A program made the position numbers and the translations under genes. Below, one piece after another: positions 1 to 8,897 of a DNA stretch of 64,000 bases. This DNA comes from Poindextera sp036494815 (GTDB lineage: Bacteria; Pseudomonadota; Alphaproteobacteria; Caulobacterales; Caulobacteraceae). How positions within the stretch are numbered: the first letter of the stretch is position 1; every line of letters begins with the position of its first letter. The stretch is taken from assembly GCA_036494815.1 (NCBI GenBank), contig DASXNV010000100.1, forward strand, positions 62,001 to 126,000, given 5' to 3'. A model generated the notes under the pieces. That model did no database searches. It had not been told where the DNA came from and saw only the letters and a program-made list of their open reading frames with translations.

Positions 1-1427
1 TGCTGGCGACCCAGGTGGTCACGGCCGAGCTGGGCTTCCATTTCATCCAGGAGGTCGACTTCAAGTCGGTCTTCCAGGACTGCTCCGTATTCTGCGACAT
101 GATCTACACGCCGGAGCAGGCGCTGCGGAAAACAGTCCTCGCCTGCCAGACTGCGATCGCCAAGCGTGGCCCGGCTGTCCTGATCATCCCGGTCGATATC
201 GCCAAGGCGCAGATGCACGATCTGACCCCATTCAAGGTGCAGGCCTCGCGCCCAGTGATCCGCCCGAACGACGCCGAGCTCGACCAGATGGCGGCCTTGT
301 TGAACCAGGGCGACAGGATCGCGATCTACGGCGGGGCCGGGTGCCAGTACGCGCGCGATCAGATCCTTGCCGTCGCTGACCGCCTGCAAGCCCCGATCGC
401 TCACACCTCCCGCGCCAAGGACTTTCTGGAGTACGACAACCCCCACAATATCGGCATGACCGGGCTGTTGGGGAACGAAGCCGCCTACCACGCGCTGCGC
501 GACTGCGACACGCTGCTGATGGCGGGGGCCGATTTCGCGTGGCGGCAATTCTACCCCGAGAAGGCGACCATCGTTCAAATAGATCACGAGCCGACGCACC
601 TGGGCCAGCGCCACCCGGTTTCCCTTGGCGTGACAGGGGATATCGCACCCACGCTCGAAGCGCTTTTGCCGCGTCTCACGCCAAGGCTGAGCGGAAAGTT
701 CTACGAGCACGCGCTTCAACGCCATCGGACAGTGATCACGGCTAGCGAAGCGAAGGCCGCCGAGCCGGGGGCCGGCGGCGCCATTCCCGGCAAGCTCGTG
801 GCCTCGGTCGTGAATCGGATCGCCGCGGACGACGCGCTGTTCGTGGCTGACGATGGGACACCAGCGGTCTGGATGCTTCGGCACATCACTTCCACGGAAA
901 AGCGCCGAACATTCGCCAGCTTGCTCCACGGGACCATGGCGTCGGGCATGGCCTCCGCCTTGGGCCTTCAGAAGGCGCAGCCGGGTCGGCAGGTGATCGC
1001 GCTTTGCGGGGACGGCGGCTTCAGCATGCTGCTCGGCGACCTGCTCACCGCCGTCCAGGAGGAGCTGCCGATCAAGATCGCGGTGTTTGACAACGGCAAG
1101 CTCGGCTTTGTGGAGATTGAGCAGAAGGCCGAGGGCATGGTGAACCTCTACACCGATCTGAAGAACCCGGACTTCGGCGCCGTCGCCAGGGCCATGGGCC
1201 TTTGGGGCGCGATAGTCGAAAACGCGGGCGAACTCGAGGCCGGGGTCCGCGCCTGGCTGGCTGAGCCAGGTCCGGCGCTGTTGCACATCAAGGTGGAGCC
1301 GATGGAGCTGGTGACGCCTCCCGCGGTGGAAGCCGGCCCCGCCATAGGCATGGCGCTTTACGCGGCTCGCGCCGTGCTTCAGGGCAAGGGCGGCGATGTG
1401 CTCGAGATGATCAAGGAAAACACGTAG
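1..1427 (+). CDS. poxB: Ubiquinone-dependent pyruvate dehydrogenase (PoxB-like), 5' truncated
   Basis: Thiamine-diphosphate flavoenzyme that decarboxylates pyruvate to acetate and passes electrons to ubiquinone at the membrane. The frame is open to the window edge (Leu-Ala-Thr-Gln before the GTG at 15), so that GTG is internal and roughly the first 100 residues are missing compared with the usual 570. Visible are the end of the PYR domain, the FAD-type middle domain and the PP domain. The PP domain carries the ThDP motif GDGGFS, followed about 25 residues later by DNGKLGFV, with Asp where many relatives have Asn. The stretch GFVEIEQKAEG and the C-terminal end match the PoxB type better than acetolactate synthase. 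It is followed by a strong hairpin and then by a quinol oxidase operon, which fits delivery of electrons to quinone. Assignment from motifs is confident; the substrate is inferred. Confidence 0.85.
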   Translation, partial: LATQVVTAELGFHFIQEVDFKSVFQDCSVFCDMIYTPEQALRKTVLACQTAIAKRGPAVLIIPVDIAKAQMHDLTPFKVQASRPVIRPNDAELDQMAALLNQGDRIAIYGGAGCQYARDQILAVADRLQAPIAHTSRAKDFLEYDNPHNIGMTGLLGNEAAYHALRDCDTLLMAGADFAWRQFYPEKATIVQIDHEPTHLGQRHPVSLGVTGDIAPTLEALLPRLTPRLSGKFYEHALQRHRTVITASEAKAAEPGAGGAIPGKLVASVVNRIAADDALFVADDGTPAVWMLRHITSTEKRRTFASLLHGTMASGMASALGLQKAQPGRQVIALCGDGGFSMLLGDLLTAVQEELPIKIAVFDNGKLGFVEIEQKAEGMVNLYTDLKNPDFGAVARAMGLWGAIVENAGELEAGVRAWLAEPGPALLHIKVEPMELVTPPAVEAGPAIGMALYAARAVLQGKGGDVLEMIKENT

Positions 1428-1453
1428 CGCCAATTGCCGCCGACGATCACGGC

Positions 1454-1482
1454 GCCGCGCCGCGGGACCCCCGCGGCGCGGC
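1454..1482 (+). terminator. Hairpin terminator after the PoxB-like gene
   Basis: Perfect inverted repeat with 13-nt arms (1454-1466 and 1470-1482) around a 3-nt loop, G+C only, followed by TTGCGTTT. It lies 26 nt after the stop codon of the upstream gene. The T-tract is short, so termination is likely but not certain. Confidence 0.7.
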
Positions 1483-1631
1483 TTGCGTTTCGGCTGCGTC
1501 AGCCCCCGGGGCGGTTCAGCAGGTCGTGCAATCTCCAGACAAAGAAAAGCGCCTTCGGCCAAGAGGCCCGCCGCCGGGCCGCGCATAGTCCCTCGAGATG
1601 AGCCGACACAGCGTCGCGGAGGCAACAGGTC

Positions 1632-2552
1632 GTGCGCCACTTCCCGAAAGGCCTTCGCGCCGTCCGATGCGCCACCATAATTCTGTCGGTCTCCGCCGGC
1701 CTCGGCGGCTGCCGCGAGGGTGTCCTGGCGCCTGCCGGTCCTGTCGGTGGGGCCGAGGACCAGATCCTCTGGGAAACCTTTGGGGCGATGATGCTGGTGG
1801 TCGTCCCCGTCATCCTGATGACCCTGGGCTTTGCATGGTGGTTCCGCGCGTCCAACCGGCGGGCGACCTATCGGCCGGACTGGAGTTACTCTGGAAAGGT
1901 CGAGTTCAGCGTCTGGATCGTGCCGCTGCTGCTGATCTTGTTCCTCGCCACCCTGGCCTGGAGCGGGGCGCACGATCTCGATCCCTACCGCCCCCTGCAG
2001 TCCCCGAAGAAACCCCTGCGTGTCGAGGTCGTCTCGCTCGATTGGAAATGGCTGTTCGTCTACCCGGACTACGGGGTGGCCAGCATCAACGAACTGGCGG
2101 TCCCGGTGGGGGCGCCGGTCGACTTTGAGCTGACCTCGGGCACGGTGATGAACTCGTTCTTCGTGCCGCAGCTCGGCAGCCAAATCTACACCATGGCTGG
2201 CATGCGGACGCGCCTGTCGTTGCAGGCGGACCGTCCGGGCGCCTACCGGGGTCTGTCGGCACAGTTCAGCGGCGATGGCTTTTCGGACATGCGGTTCACC
2301 GTCCGCGCCACCGACGCGGCGGGGTTCGCCAACTGGATCGCTGCGGCCAAAGCCTCGCCCGGCCGCCTCGACAACGCGGCCTATGACCGCCTGGCCGCCA
2401 CCCACGCGACCGCGGCCGCGACGCGCTTCGGCGCCGTCGAACCGTGCCTCTTCGATCACGCCGTGGCCGTGGCCACTTCGTCCGCACGTCGCCCCATGTC
2501 GGCGATGAACGGTGTCATGTGCGCCGTTCGGCGCGTCCAGGGGACCTCCTGA
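1632..2552 (+). CDS. cyoA: Quinol oxidase (bo3-type) subunit II
   Basis: Subunit II of a cytochrome bo3 ubiquinol oxidase, 306 residues. The GTG start follows a CGGAGG Shine-Dalgarno site by 9 nt. The N terminus is a lipoprotein signal with lipobox LGGC (Cys27), as in E. coli CyoA. Two transmembrane helices follow (about 46-68 and 90-108), then a periplasmic cupredoxin domain. The cupredoxin segment MNSFFVPQLGSQIYTMAG lacks the Cys and His ligands of a CuA centre. That marks a quinol oxidase rather than a cytochrome c oxidase. The C-terminal 60 residues diverge and may be poorly conserved. The stop codon overlaps the cyoB start (TGATG), so the two are translationally coupled. Confidence 0.93.
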   Translation: MRHFPKGLRAVRCATIILSVSAGLGGCREGVLAPAGPVGGAEDQILWETFGAMMLVVVPVILMTLGFAWWFRASNRRATYRPDWSYSGKVEFSVWIVPLLLILFLATLAWSGAHDLDPYRPLQSPKKPLRVEVVSLDWKWLFVYPDYGVASINELAVPVGAPVDFELTSGTVMNSFFVPQLGSQIYTMAGMRTRLSLQADRPGAYRGLSAQFSGDGFSDMRFTVRATDAAGFANWIAAAKASPGRLDNAAYDRLAATHATAAATRFGAVEPCLFDHAVAVATSSARRPMSAMNGVMCAVRRVQGTS

Positions 2553-4522
2553 TGTTCGGCAAGCTCACTCTGCACGATATCCCCTTCGACCAGCCGATCA
2601 TCATGGGGACCTGCCTTGGAATCCTTATGGTGGGCGCGGCCGTACTGGGCCTCATCACCTACCTGCATCGGTGGCGGTGGCTCTGGGTGGAGTGGATCAC
2701 CTCCGTCGATCACAAGCGCATCGGCGTCATGTACATCCTGCTTGCGCTGGTGATGCTGCTCCGCGGTTTCTCCGACGCATTGATGATGCGCACCCAGTTG
2801 GCGCTCGCCGGCGGCGGTCACGCCGGGTACCTGCCGCCCGAACACTACGACCAGGTATTCTCCGCTCACGGCACGATCATGATCTTCTTCGTGGCCATGC
2901 CCTTCGTGGTCGGCCTGATGAATATCGTCGTGCCGTTGCAGATCGGGGCGCGGGATGTGGCCTTCCCGGTGCTCAACTCGATCAGCTTCTGGCTGACCGC
3001 GGCCGGCGCGCTCTTGCCGAACATTGCGCTCGGCGTTGGCGAGTTCGCGCGCACGGGATGGCTGGCCTATCCGCCACTCTCCGAACTGCCGTTCAGTCCC
3101 GGCGTCGGCGTGGACTACTATCTGGTCGCCTTGCAGATCTCCGGGATCGGGACGCTGCTTTCAGGCGTCAACCTGATCACCACCATCCTGAAGATGCGCG
3201 CGCCCGGCATGGAGCTGGGGATGATGCCGGTCTTCACCTGGACAGCGCTCGGCTCGAACCTGCTGATCGTCGCCGCCTTCCCGATCCTGACGGTGACCTT
3301 CGCGTTGCTGATGCTCGATCGCTACGCGGGTTTCCACTTTTTCACCAACGACGCCGGCGGCAACCCGATGCTGTTCATCAACCTCATCTGGGGATGGGGC
3401 CATCCGGAAGTTTACATCCTGATCTTGCCGGCGTTCGGCGTGTTCTCCGAGGTCATCGCGACCTTCTCGGGCAAGCCCTTGTTCGGGTACCGCTCGATGG
3501 TGGCGGCCACCATGGTCATCACGGTCCTGGCCTTCGTCGTCTGGCTGCATCACTTCTTCACCATGGGCGCCGGCGCCAACGTGAACGCCTTCTTCGGCAT
3601 CGCCACCATGATCATCGCCGTGCCCACGGGGGTGAAGGTCTTCAACTGGCTCTTCACCATGTATGGCGGCCGCATCCGCTTCGAGCCGCCGGTGCTCTGG
3701 ACCATCGGCTTCATGATCACCTTCGTTATCGGCGGGATGACCGGCGTGCTGATGGCGGTTCCGTCGAACGACTTCCTGCTGCACAACTCACTGTTTCTGA
3801 TCGCTCACTTCCACAACGTGATCATCGGCGGCGTGCTGTTCGGCTGCTTCGCCGGCATGACTTACTGGTTCCCCAAGGTGTTCGGGTTCACGCTCGAGCC
3901 GCGCCTGGGCAAGGCGGCGTTCTGGTGCTGGTTCGTCGGCTTCTATCTCGCGTTCATGCCGCTGTATGTGCTGGGCTTTCTCGGTATGACGCGCCGGATA
4001 AACCACTACGACAATCCGGCCTGGGACCCTTACATCCTGATCGCCTGCGCCGGGGCGTTCCTGATCCTCGGCGGCATCGGCTTGCAGATCCTGCAGCTCG
4101 TGGTGAGCATCCGCACTTGGCGGGAGCGACGCGACCTCACCGGCGATCCCTGGGACGGCCGCACGCTGGAATGGTCGCTGTCTTCGCCGCCGCCGGCCTT
4201 CAACTTCCCACTGCTGCCGGCGGTGGAGGGCCTCGACGCCTACTGGACGAGCAAGTCGGCAGGACTTTCGCCTGGGCGATCGGCCTACGAGGACATCTGG
4301 CTGCCCAAAAACTCCCCGGTCGGCTTTGTCCTGGCGGCGTGCGCCTCGGTCGGCGGCTTCGCGCTGGTCTGGCACATCTGGTGGCTCGCGGTCCTGGGCC
4401 TGGTCGGTGGCATCGGCGCGCTGATCGCCTCGTCGTGGCGTGAACACGGGGAGGTCTGCATCCCCGCAGCCGAGGTCGCCCGGCTCGACCATCTCGCCAC
4501 CGTCTTCCGCGTTAGAAACTAG
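2552..4522 (+). CDS. cyoB: Quinol oxidase (bo3-type) subunit I
   Basis: Catalytic subunit of the cytochrome bo3 oxidase: oxidises ubiquinol, reduces O2 and pumps protons. It has 656 residues and about 15 membrane helices. Counting from the ATG at 2552, the key residues fall at the same numbers as in E. coli CyoB. These are the quinol site R71, D75, H98 and Q101; heme ligands H106, H284, H333, H334, H419 and H421; the Tyr288 cross-link partner; the D-channel residues D135 and E286; and K362 of the K-channel. This agreement supports the chosen start over in-frame upstream codons. It overlaps cyoA by one base and precedes cyoC by 11 nt. No cyoE (heme O synthase) gene lies in the window. Confidence 0.97.
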   Translation: MFGKLTLHDIPFDQPIIMGTCLGILMVGAAVLGLITYLHRWRWLWVEWITSVDHKRIGVMYILLALVMLLRGFSDALMMRTQLALAGGGHAGYLPPEHYDQVFSAHGTIMIFFVAMPFVVGLMNIVVPLQIGARDVAFPVLNSISFWLTAAGALLPNIALGVGEFARTGWLAYPPLSELPFSPGVGVDYYLVALQISGIGTLLSGVNLITTILKMRAPGMELGMMPVFTWTALGSNLLIVAAFPILTVTFALLMLDRYAGFHFFTNDAGGNPMLFINLIWGWGHPEVYILILPAFGVFSEVIATFSGKPLFGYRSMVAATMVITVLAFVVWLHHFFTMGAGANVNAFFGIATMIIAVPTGVKVFNWLFTMYGGRIRFEPPVLWTIGFMITFVIGGMTGVLMAVPSNDFLLHNSLFLIAHFHNVIIGGVLFGCFAGMTYWFPKVFGFTLEPRLGKAAFWCWFVGFYLAFMPLYVLGFLGMTRRINHYDNPAWDPYILIACAGAFLILGGIGLQILQLVVSIRTWRERRDLTGDPWDGRTLEWSLSSPPPAFNFPLLPAVEGLDAYWTSKSAGLSPGRSAYEDIWLPKNSPVGFVLAACASVGGFALVWHIWWLAVLGLVGGIGALIASSWREHGEVCIPAAEVARLDHLATVFRVRN

Positions 4523-4533
4523 AGGCGCCGCCC

Positions 4534-5154
4534 ATGACCGACGTTTCGATCACCCCCGCGAGCGAGCGCGCCCCCGAGCGATACCACCCCGCCACGAAGC
4601 TGGGGGTCACCGGCTTTGGCTTCTATGTCTACCTCCTCAGCGATGCGATCCTGTTCTCGGCGCTGTTCGCCACCTTCGCCGTCCTGAAGACAGCGACGGC
4701 AGGCGGTCCCACGGCGCGCGACCTGTTCGAGCTGAAGACCGTCGGGCTGGAGACGGCGTGCCTGCTCACCAGCAGCTTCGTCTGCGGCCTGGCGATGCAG
4801 GCCGCCGAGGCGCGCCGGCCGCGCGAGCTCGCCGCCCTGCTCTGCGTCGTCTTCGCTCTGGGCGCGGGCTTCCTCGGCCTGGAGATCCGCGAGTTCGCCG
4901 GGATGATGGCGGCCGGCGCGGGTCCCGATCGCAGCGCGTTCCTGTCGGCCTTCTTCGCCCTGGTGGGCGCTCACGGTCTTCATATCACCGTGGGGCTCAT
5001 CTGGATCGGCGTGCTCCTGATCCATGTGACCACCATGGGGCTCTCCGAGAGCTATTTCCGTCGGCTCTTCTGCTTCTCGCTCTTCTGGCACGTCCTCGAC
5101 GTCGTCTGGATCGCCATCTTCACCTTCGTCTACCTCCTGGGAATCCAACCGTGA
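4534..5154 (+). CDS. cyoC: Quinol oxidase (bo3-type) subunit III
   Basis: Subunit III of the bo3 oxidase, 206 residues and five predicted membrane helices, matching the usual CyoC length. The N-terminal segment LGVTGFGFYVYLLSDAILF and the glutamate in the helix GAGFLGLEIREF are typical of heme-copper oxidase subunit III. The ATG is preceded by AGAGGCG. The gene sits 11 nt after cyoB, and its stop codon overlaps the GTG start of cyoD. The order cyoA-B-C-D is the standard operon order. Confidence 0.95.
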   Translation: MTDVSITPASERAPERYHPATKLGVTGFGFYVYLLSDAILFSALFATFAVLKTATAGGPTARDLFELKTVGLETACLLTSSFVCGLAMQAAEARRPRELAALLCVVFALGAGFLGLEIREFAGMMAAGAGPDRSAFLSAFFALVGAHGLHITVGLIWIGVLLIHVTTMGLSESYFRRLFCFSLFWHVLDVVWIAIFTFVYLLGIQP

Positions 5155-5537
5155 CCGAGACCGTCATTTCGACCCCAACACATCTGCGCACTCCGGGCAC
5201 GGACACCCGCGGCTCGACCGGGCGCTGGCCGACCTATGCCGTGGGGTTTGCGATCGCCGCGGGACTGACCGCCGCCTCGTTCGTCCTGGCGGCCAACCAT
5301 TGGCTCACGCCGGCGAGCCTCGTCGCGGCCCTGGTGGTGCTGGCGATCGCCCAAATGATCGTGCACCTCATCTTCTTCCTGCACATCACGACCGCGCCGG
5401 CGCAGAAGACCAACATCCTCGCGCTGCTCCTGACGCTCCTGATCATCAGCCTAGTGGTGATCGGCTCGCTCTGGATCATGGCGCAACTCAACGCGCACAT
5501 GGTTCCGATGGACCAGCTGATGCAGATGCAGCGATGA
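5151..5537 (+). CDS. cyoD: Quinol oxidase (bo3-type) subunit IV
   Basis: Small accessory subunit of the bo3 oxidase, about 128 residues, with a polar N-terminal extension of about 30 residues and three membrane helices. The motif QMIVHLIFFLH is characteristic of the CyoD/CtaF family. Translation probably starts at the GTG at 5151, which overlaps the cyoC stop codon; an open frame continues upstream but only as an antisense-like shadow inside cyoC. It is the last gene of the operon and converges on the AraC-type gene downstream. No clear terminator is visible in the 78-nt gap. Confidence 0.92.
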   Translation: MTETVISTPTHLRTPGTDTRGSTGRWPTYAVGFAIAAGLTAASFVLAANHWLTPASLVAALVVLAIAQMIVHLIFFLHITTAPAQKTNILALLLTLLIISLVVIGSLWIMAQLNAHMVPMDQLMQMQR

Positions 5538-5615
5538 CGAAATGGCCGCGAAAGGCCGGACCTGTCGCGGGCTAACCTACCATGTTCGATGCGCTGACAC
5601 GCTGCGCCACCCTCG

Positions 5616-6527
5616 TTAGGCCGCTACGCCGCGTCGCCATGCGCCCGGGCTGACGCCCGCCCGCCGGGTGAACACCCGGGTGAAGTGGCTCTGGTCGGCA
5701 AAGCCGCAGCGCAGGGCGATCTGCGACAGCGAGGACTTTCGGTCCCGCATCAGATCCTTTGCGAGCTCCACCCGCCGGTTCATCAGCCAGCGATGCGGCG
5801 CGACGCCCATGGATTGGCGGAACGCGCGTGAGAAGTGGCCGATGGAAAGCTGGCATTCCCGCGCGATCTCGGCCAGCGCGATCGCGCCATCCAGATTGGC
5901 GGCCAGGAGGTCCTTCGCACGGCGCTCTTGCCACGCCGCCAGGCCGCCACGGCGGCCCATGGAGTTCGGCCGCATTCCGCCATAGGCCTGGGCGATGTGA
6001 GCGCAGACGGCGAAGCTGACGTGCTCGAGGAAGATGCGGCTCACCTCGTGGGGGCGGTCAAACCCGCTGACGAGGCTGAGGCCAAGGTTGCGGATGGTGG
6101 GGTCAGCCATGCCCTGGCCGTGCGGACACCGCAGCTCTCCGATCCGATAGGCGCTCGCGTCGTCGGCGATCTCATCGAAGGCTGAACGCGGGAGATAGAA
6201 CGCGATCGACCCAAGGGGGGCGTTCTTGAGAAAGCGCGGGTTGCGCCGAAGGTCGAAGAACACCGTGTCGCCGGCCTTGTGGAAGGTCGCAGGGGCGTCT
6301 CGGCCGTCTTCCCGGAAGCGAAAGTCGGTGTTGTCACGGGGGGTTAGGCCGACGCAATAGGCGTCGTCCTCTGGCACCGGGTTGGTCATCTCATATTGCG
6401 GATCGTCCTCACGGATCTTCGCAATCATGATACCGGCCTTTCCGAGCGCGCCGGTCAACTGGGCCGGTCGCCGCTGCAGGCCCAGGAGCGACACGAGCCG
6501 CTCGCTCAAGGCTCCAACCTCAGACAT
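5616..6527 (-). CDS. AraC family transcriptional regulator
   Basis: Transcription factor of 303 residues. The C-terminal third (about residues 200-300) contains two helix-turn-helix motifs of the AraC/XylS type, including the signature ALRCGFADQSHFTRVFTRRAGVSP. The N-terminal 180 residues look like a cupin-type sensing domain similar to the ligand-binding half of XylS/FeaR-like proteins. The start at 6527 is chosen because GGAGA lies 6 nt upstream; the open frame extends further without a better site. It is divergent from the CoA-catabolic operon starting at 6793 and shares a 265-nt promoter region containing a strong palindrome, so it is the likely regulator of that operon. Confidence 0.88.
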   Translation of the reverse strand: MSEVGALSERLVSLLGLQRRPAQLTGALGKAGIMIAKIREDDPQYEMTNPVPEDDAYCVGLTPRDNTDFRFREDGRDAPATFHKAGDTVFFDLRRNPRFLKNAPLGSIAFYLPRSAFDEIADDASAYRIGELRCPHGQGMADPTIRNLGLSLVSGFDRPHEVSRIFLEHVSFAVCAHIAQAYGGMRPNSMGRRGGLAAWQERRAKDLLAANLDGAIALAEIARECQLSIGHFSRAFRQSMGVAPHRWLMNRRVELAKDLMRDRKSSLSQIALRCGFADQSHFTRVFTRRAGVSPGAWRRGVAA

Positions 6528-6595
6528 GTTGGATCTCCATCTGCTCAGGCCAGATATTAGGCCTTTGGCGGCGATGTCGGAACCCGCTTGGCGTT

Positions 6596-6619
6596 TTCGC
6601 GCATCCCTTAATGCGCGAA
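6596..6619. promoter_or_regulatory. Palindromic candidate operator between araC-type gene and CoA operon
   Basis: Perfect 9-nt arms TTCGCGCAT and ATGCGCGAA separated by CCCTTA. The symmetry extends further outward (CGTTT / AAACG) if one unpaired T is allowed. It is 69 nt upstream of the regulator start and 174 nt upstream of the acyl-CoA dehydrogenase start. Function as an operator is inferred from symmetry and position. Confidence 0.5.
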
Positions 6620-6792
6620 ACGTACAAGACGCGCCGCCGACGTCACAAAACCCGCCTGCGAGGGCGCCGCGAGACGCCAGCCCGACCGGATTGGTCAACC
6701 GCCGATCCGTTCAAGCAAGAACTCGGGGACGCTCTCGAACGATCTTCTGCGGGCCGATCGGGCTGTGCCGACGCCCTGCAGAGGACCCAACC

Positions 6793-7998
6793 ATGAACGA
6801 CCTTTCGCAACCGCCCAAGACCGACGCCGTCCCAGTAAGCGATTTCTATGAGATCACCGAAACGCTGGCGCCCGACGAGCTCGCCACGCTGAAGGCCGTC
6901 CGGACGTTCATGGAGACCAAGGTCGCGCCGATCATCAACAAGTACTGGGCGGACGATGCGTTCCCCTTCGAGCTGCTGCCGGCCTTCCGTGAGTTGAGCA
7001 TCGGCGGGCTGGGCCTCGAAGGCTATGGCTGCCGCGGCGGCAGCCAGCAGCTGTTCGGCTTCATCGCTATGGAGATGGCGCGCACGGACAGCTCGATTGG
7101 CACATTCTTCGGGGTGCATGATGGCCTGGCCATGGGCTCGATCTACCTCGACGGCTCGGAGGCGCAGAAGCAGACGTGGTTGCCGCCGATGGCGCGGATG
7201 GAGAAAATCGGCTGCTTCGGCCTGACCGAACCACTGGTGGGCTCCGGCTCCGGCGGCGGGCTGCTGACGACCGCCAGGCGCGATGGCGACACCTGGGTCC
7301 TCAACGGTCAGAAGAAGTGGATCGGCAACGCCCCGTGGTGCGACGTTTCCATCATCTGGGCGCGCGACGAGGCGGATAAGCAGGTCAAGGGCTTCATCGT
7401 CGAGAACAAGACGACACCCGGCTTCAGCGTGGAGAAGATCGAGCACAAGATCGCGCTCAAGGTCGTGCAGAACGGCCTGATCACGATGAAGGATTGCCGC
7501 GTCCCCGAGGCCAACCGCCTGCAGTCAGCCAACTCGTTCCGCGACACGGCCAAGGTGTTGAAGATGACGCGCTATGCGGTCGGCTGGATGTCGACGGGCT
7601 GCCAGATGGGCGCCTTCGAGCATGCGCTCGCCTACACCAAGGAGCGCCAGCAGTTCGGCAAGCCGATCGCATCCTTCCAGATGGTGCAGGACCTGCTGGC
7701 CAAGATGCTGGGCAATGTCACCGCCTGCCAGACGATGATGCTTCGCCTCTCGCAGCTGGACGACGAGGGCAAGCTCGGCGACCACCACGCCTCGCTCGCC
7801 AAGTCGTTCTGTACTGCGCGCATGCGCGAGACAGTGTCCTGGGCGCGCGAGCTCTGCGGCGCCAACGGCATCGTCGTCGACTACAACGTCGCCCGCTACT
7901 TCGCCGACGCGGAGGCCCTCTACTCCTACGAGGGCACCTTCCAGATGCAGAACCTGATCGTGGGCAAGGCGATCACCGGCATCAGCGCCTTCGTCTGA
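6793..7998 (+). CDS. Acyl-CoA dehydrogenase (glutaryl-CoA dehydrogenase/ACX4-like)
   Basis: FAD enzyme that introduces an alpha,beta double bond into an acyl-CoA; 401 residues, a full-length family member. The three-part fold is complete. The FAD/substrate segment has CFGLTEPLVGSGSGG (about 141-155) and the nucleotide-binding segment has NGQKKWIGNA. The C-terminal helical domain carries the catalytic base Glu380 in SYEGT, the position used by glutaryl-CoA dehydrogenase and its ACX4-like relatives rather than medium-chain enzymes. A lysine- and histidine-rich C terminus is absent. RBS AGAGGA precedes the ATG. It is the first gene of a CoA-dependent operon (6793-12842) with hydratase, CoA-transferase and 3-hydroxyacyl-CoA dehydrogenase homologues. 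Substrate not determinable; a decarboxylating glutaryl-CoA role is possible. Confidence 0.88.
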   Translation: MNDLSQPPKTDAVPVSDFYEITETLAPDELATLKAVRTFMETKVAPIINKYWADDAFPFELLPAFRELSIGGLGLEGYGCRGGSQQLFGFIAMEMARTDSSIGTFFGVHDGLAMGSIYLDGSEAQKQTWLPPMARMEKIGCFGLTEPLVGSGSGGGLLTTARRDGDTWVLNGQKKWIGNAPWCDVSIIWARDEADKQVKGFIVENKTTPGFSVEKIEHKIALKVVQNGLITMKDCRVPEANRLQSANSFRDTAKVLKMTRYAVGWMSTGCQMGAFEHALAYTKERQQFGKPIASFQMVQDLLAKMLGNVTACQTMMLRLSQLDDEGKLGDHHASLAKSFCTARMRETVSWARELCGANGIVVDYNVARYFADAEALYSYEGTFQMQNLIVGKAITGISAFV

Positions 7999-8049
7999 CG
8001 CCCTCGTCGTCATCCGTCAGTCCACATTGCAAGCCAGGAGATGACCCGC

Positions 8050-8853
8050 GTGAACGCGCTTGTATCAATCCCGACCTTCGAGAACCTGATCTACGAGAAG
8101 CGGAATCGGATCGCCTATGTGACGCTGAACCGTCCCAAGGTGCTCAACGCCCTGAACACGCCAACCTGGACGGACCTGCACGGCGCGTTCAGCGACGCCC
8201 AGGCCGACCCTTCAATCCTTGGCGTGATTCTGACCGGGGCTGGCGACAAGGCGTTCATCGCCGGCGCCGATATCGGCGAGTTGGCGCACGTCACCGCCTG
8301 CGAGGCGGAGAAGGCCAGCCGCCACGGCCAGGAAGTGCTCGATCAGATCGAGACGCTTGGCAAGCCGGTGATCGCGGCGGTGAACGGCTTCGCTCTGGGT
8401 GGCGGCTGCGAGACCGCGATGGCCTGCACCATGCGCATAGCCGTCGACACTGCGCGGTTCGGGCAGCCGGAGGTGAAGCTCGGCTTGCTACCAGGCGGCG
8501 GCGGCACCCAGCGGCTGCCGCGGCTCGTCGGCAAGGGTCGCGCCCTGCAGCTGATTCTCACCGGCGAGACGATCGATGCGCGCGAGGCCTGGCGCATTGG
8601 CCTGGTCAACGAGGTCGTCGCTTCGGTCGACCTGATCCCGCGCGCCGAGGCTGTGCTGCGGCAGATCTTCGCCAACGCTCCGATCGCCGTGCGCTACGCG
8701 CTGGAGGCGGTGAACGTCGGCATGCAGTCCAGCCAGGACCAGGGCCTCATGCTCGAGGCGTCGCTGTTCGGCCTCTGCGCCTCCACTGAAGATAAGGCCG
8801 AGGGAACGACGGCCTTTCTCGCCAAGCGGGCGCCAAGCTTTCAGGGCCGCTGA
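8050..8853 (+). CDS. Enoyl-CoA hydratase (crotonase family)
   Basis: Adds water across the 2,3 double bond of an enoyl-CoA. The fold shows the oxyanion-hole segment FIAGADIGEL and both catalytic glutamates of true hydratases: Glu121 in GGGCETA and Glu141 in GQPEVKLGLLPGGGGTQRLPR (numbered from the GTG). I chose the GTG at 8050 because AGGAG (8036-8040) directly abuts the ATG at 8041 and is 9 nt from the GTG; with the ATG the protein would be three residues longer. Length 267 residues is normal. It lies 51 nt after the acyl-CoA dehydrogenase and would act on its product. Confidence 0.88.
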   Translation: MNALVSIPTFENLIYEKRNRIAYVTLNRPKVLNALNTPTWTDLHGAFSDAQADPSILGVILTGAGDKAFIAGADIGELAHVTACEAEKASRHGQEVLDQIETLGKPVIAAVNGFALGGGCETAMACTMRIAVDTARFGQPEVKLGLLPGGGGTQRLPRLVGKGRALQLILTGETIDAREAWRIGLVNEVVASVDLIPRAEAVLRQIFANAPIAVRYALEAVNVGMQSSQDQGLMLEASLFGLCASTEDKAEGTTAFLAKRAPSFQGR

Positions 8854-8897
8854 CACGGCGCGTCACCCACCATCCTCGAACGCAGACGGAGCAATCC

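Noticed and set aside
2512..4443. 643-residue open frame overlapping cyoB
   Set aside because: Second-frame shadow, Arg/His/Pro-rich; cyoB in the other frame has all catalytic residues.
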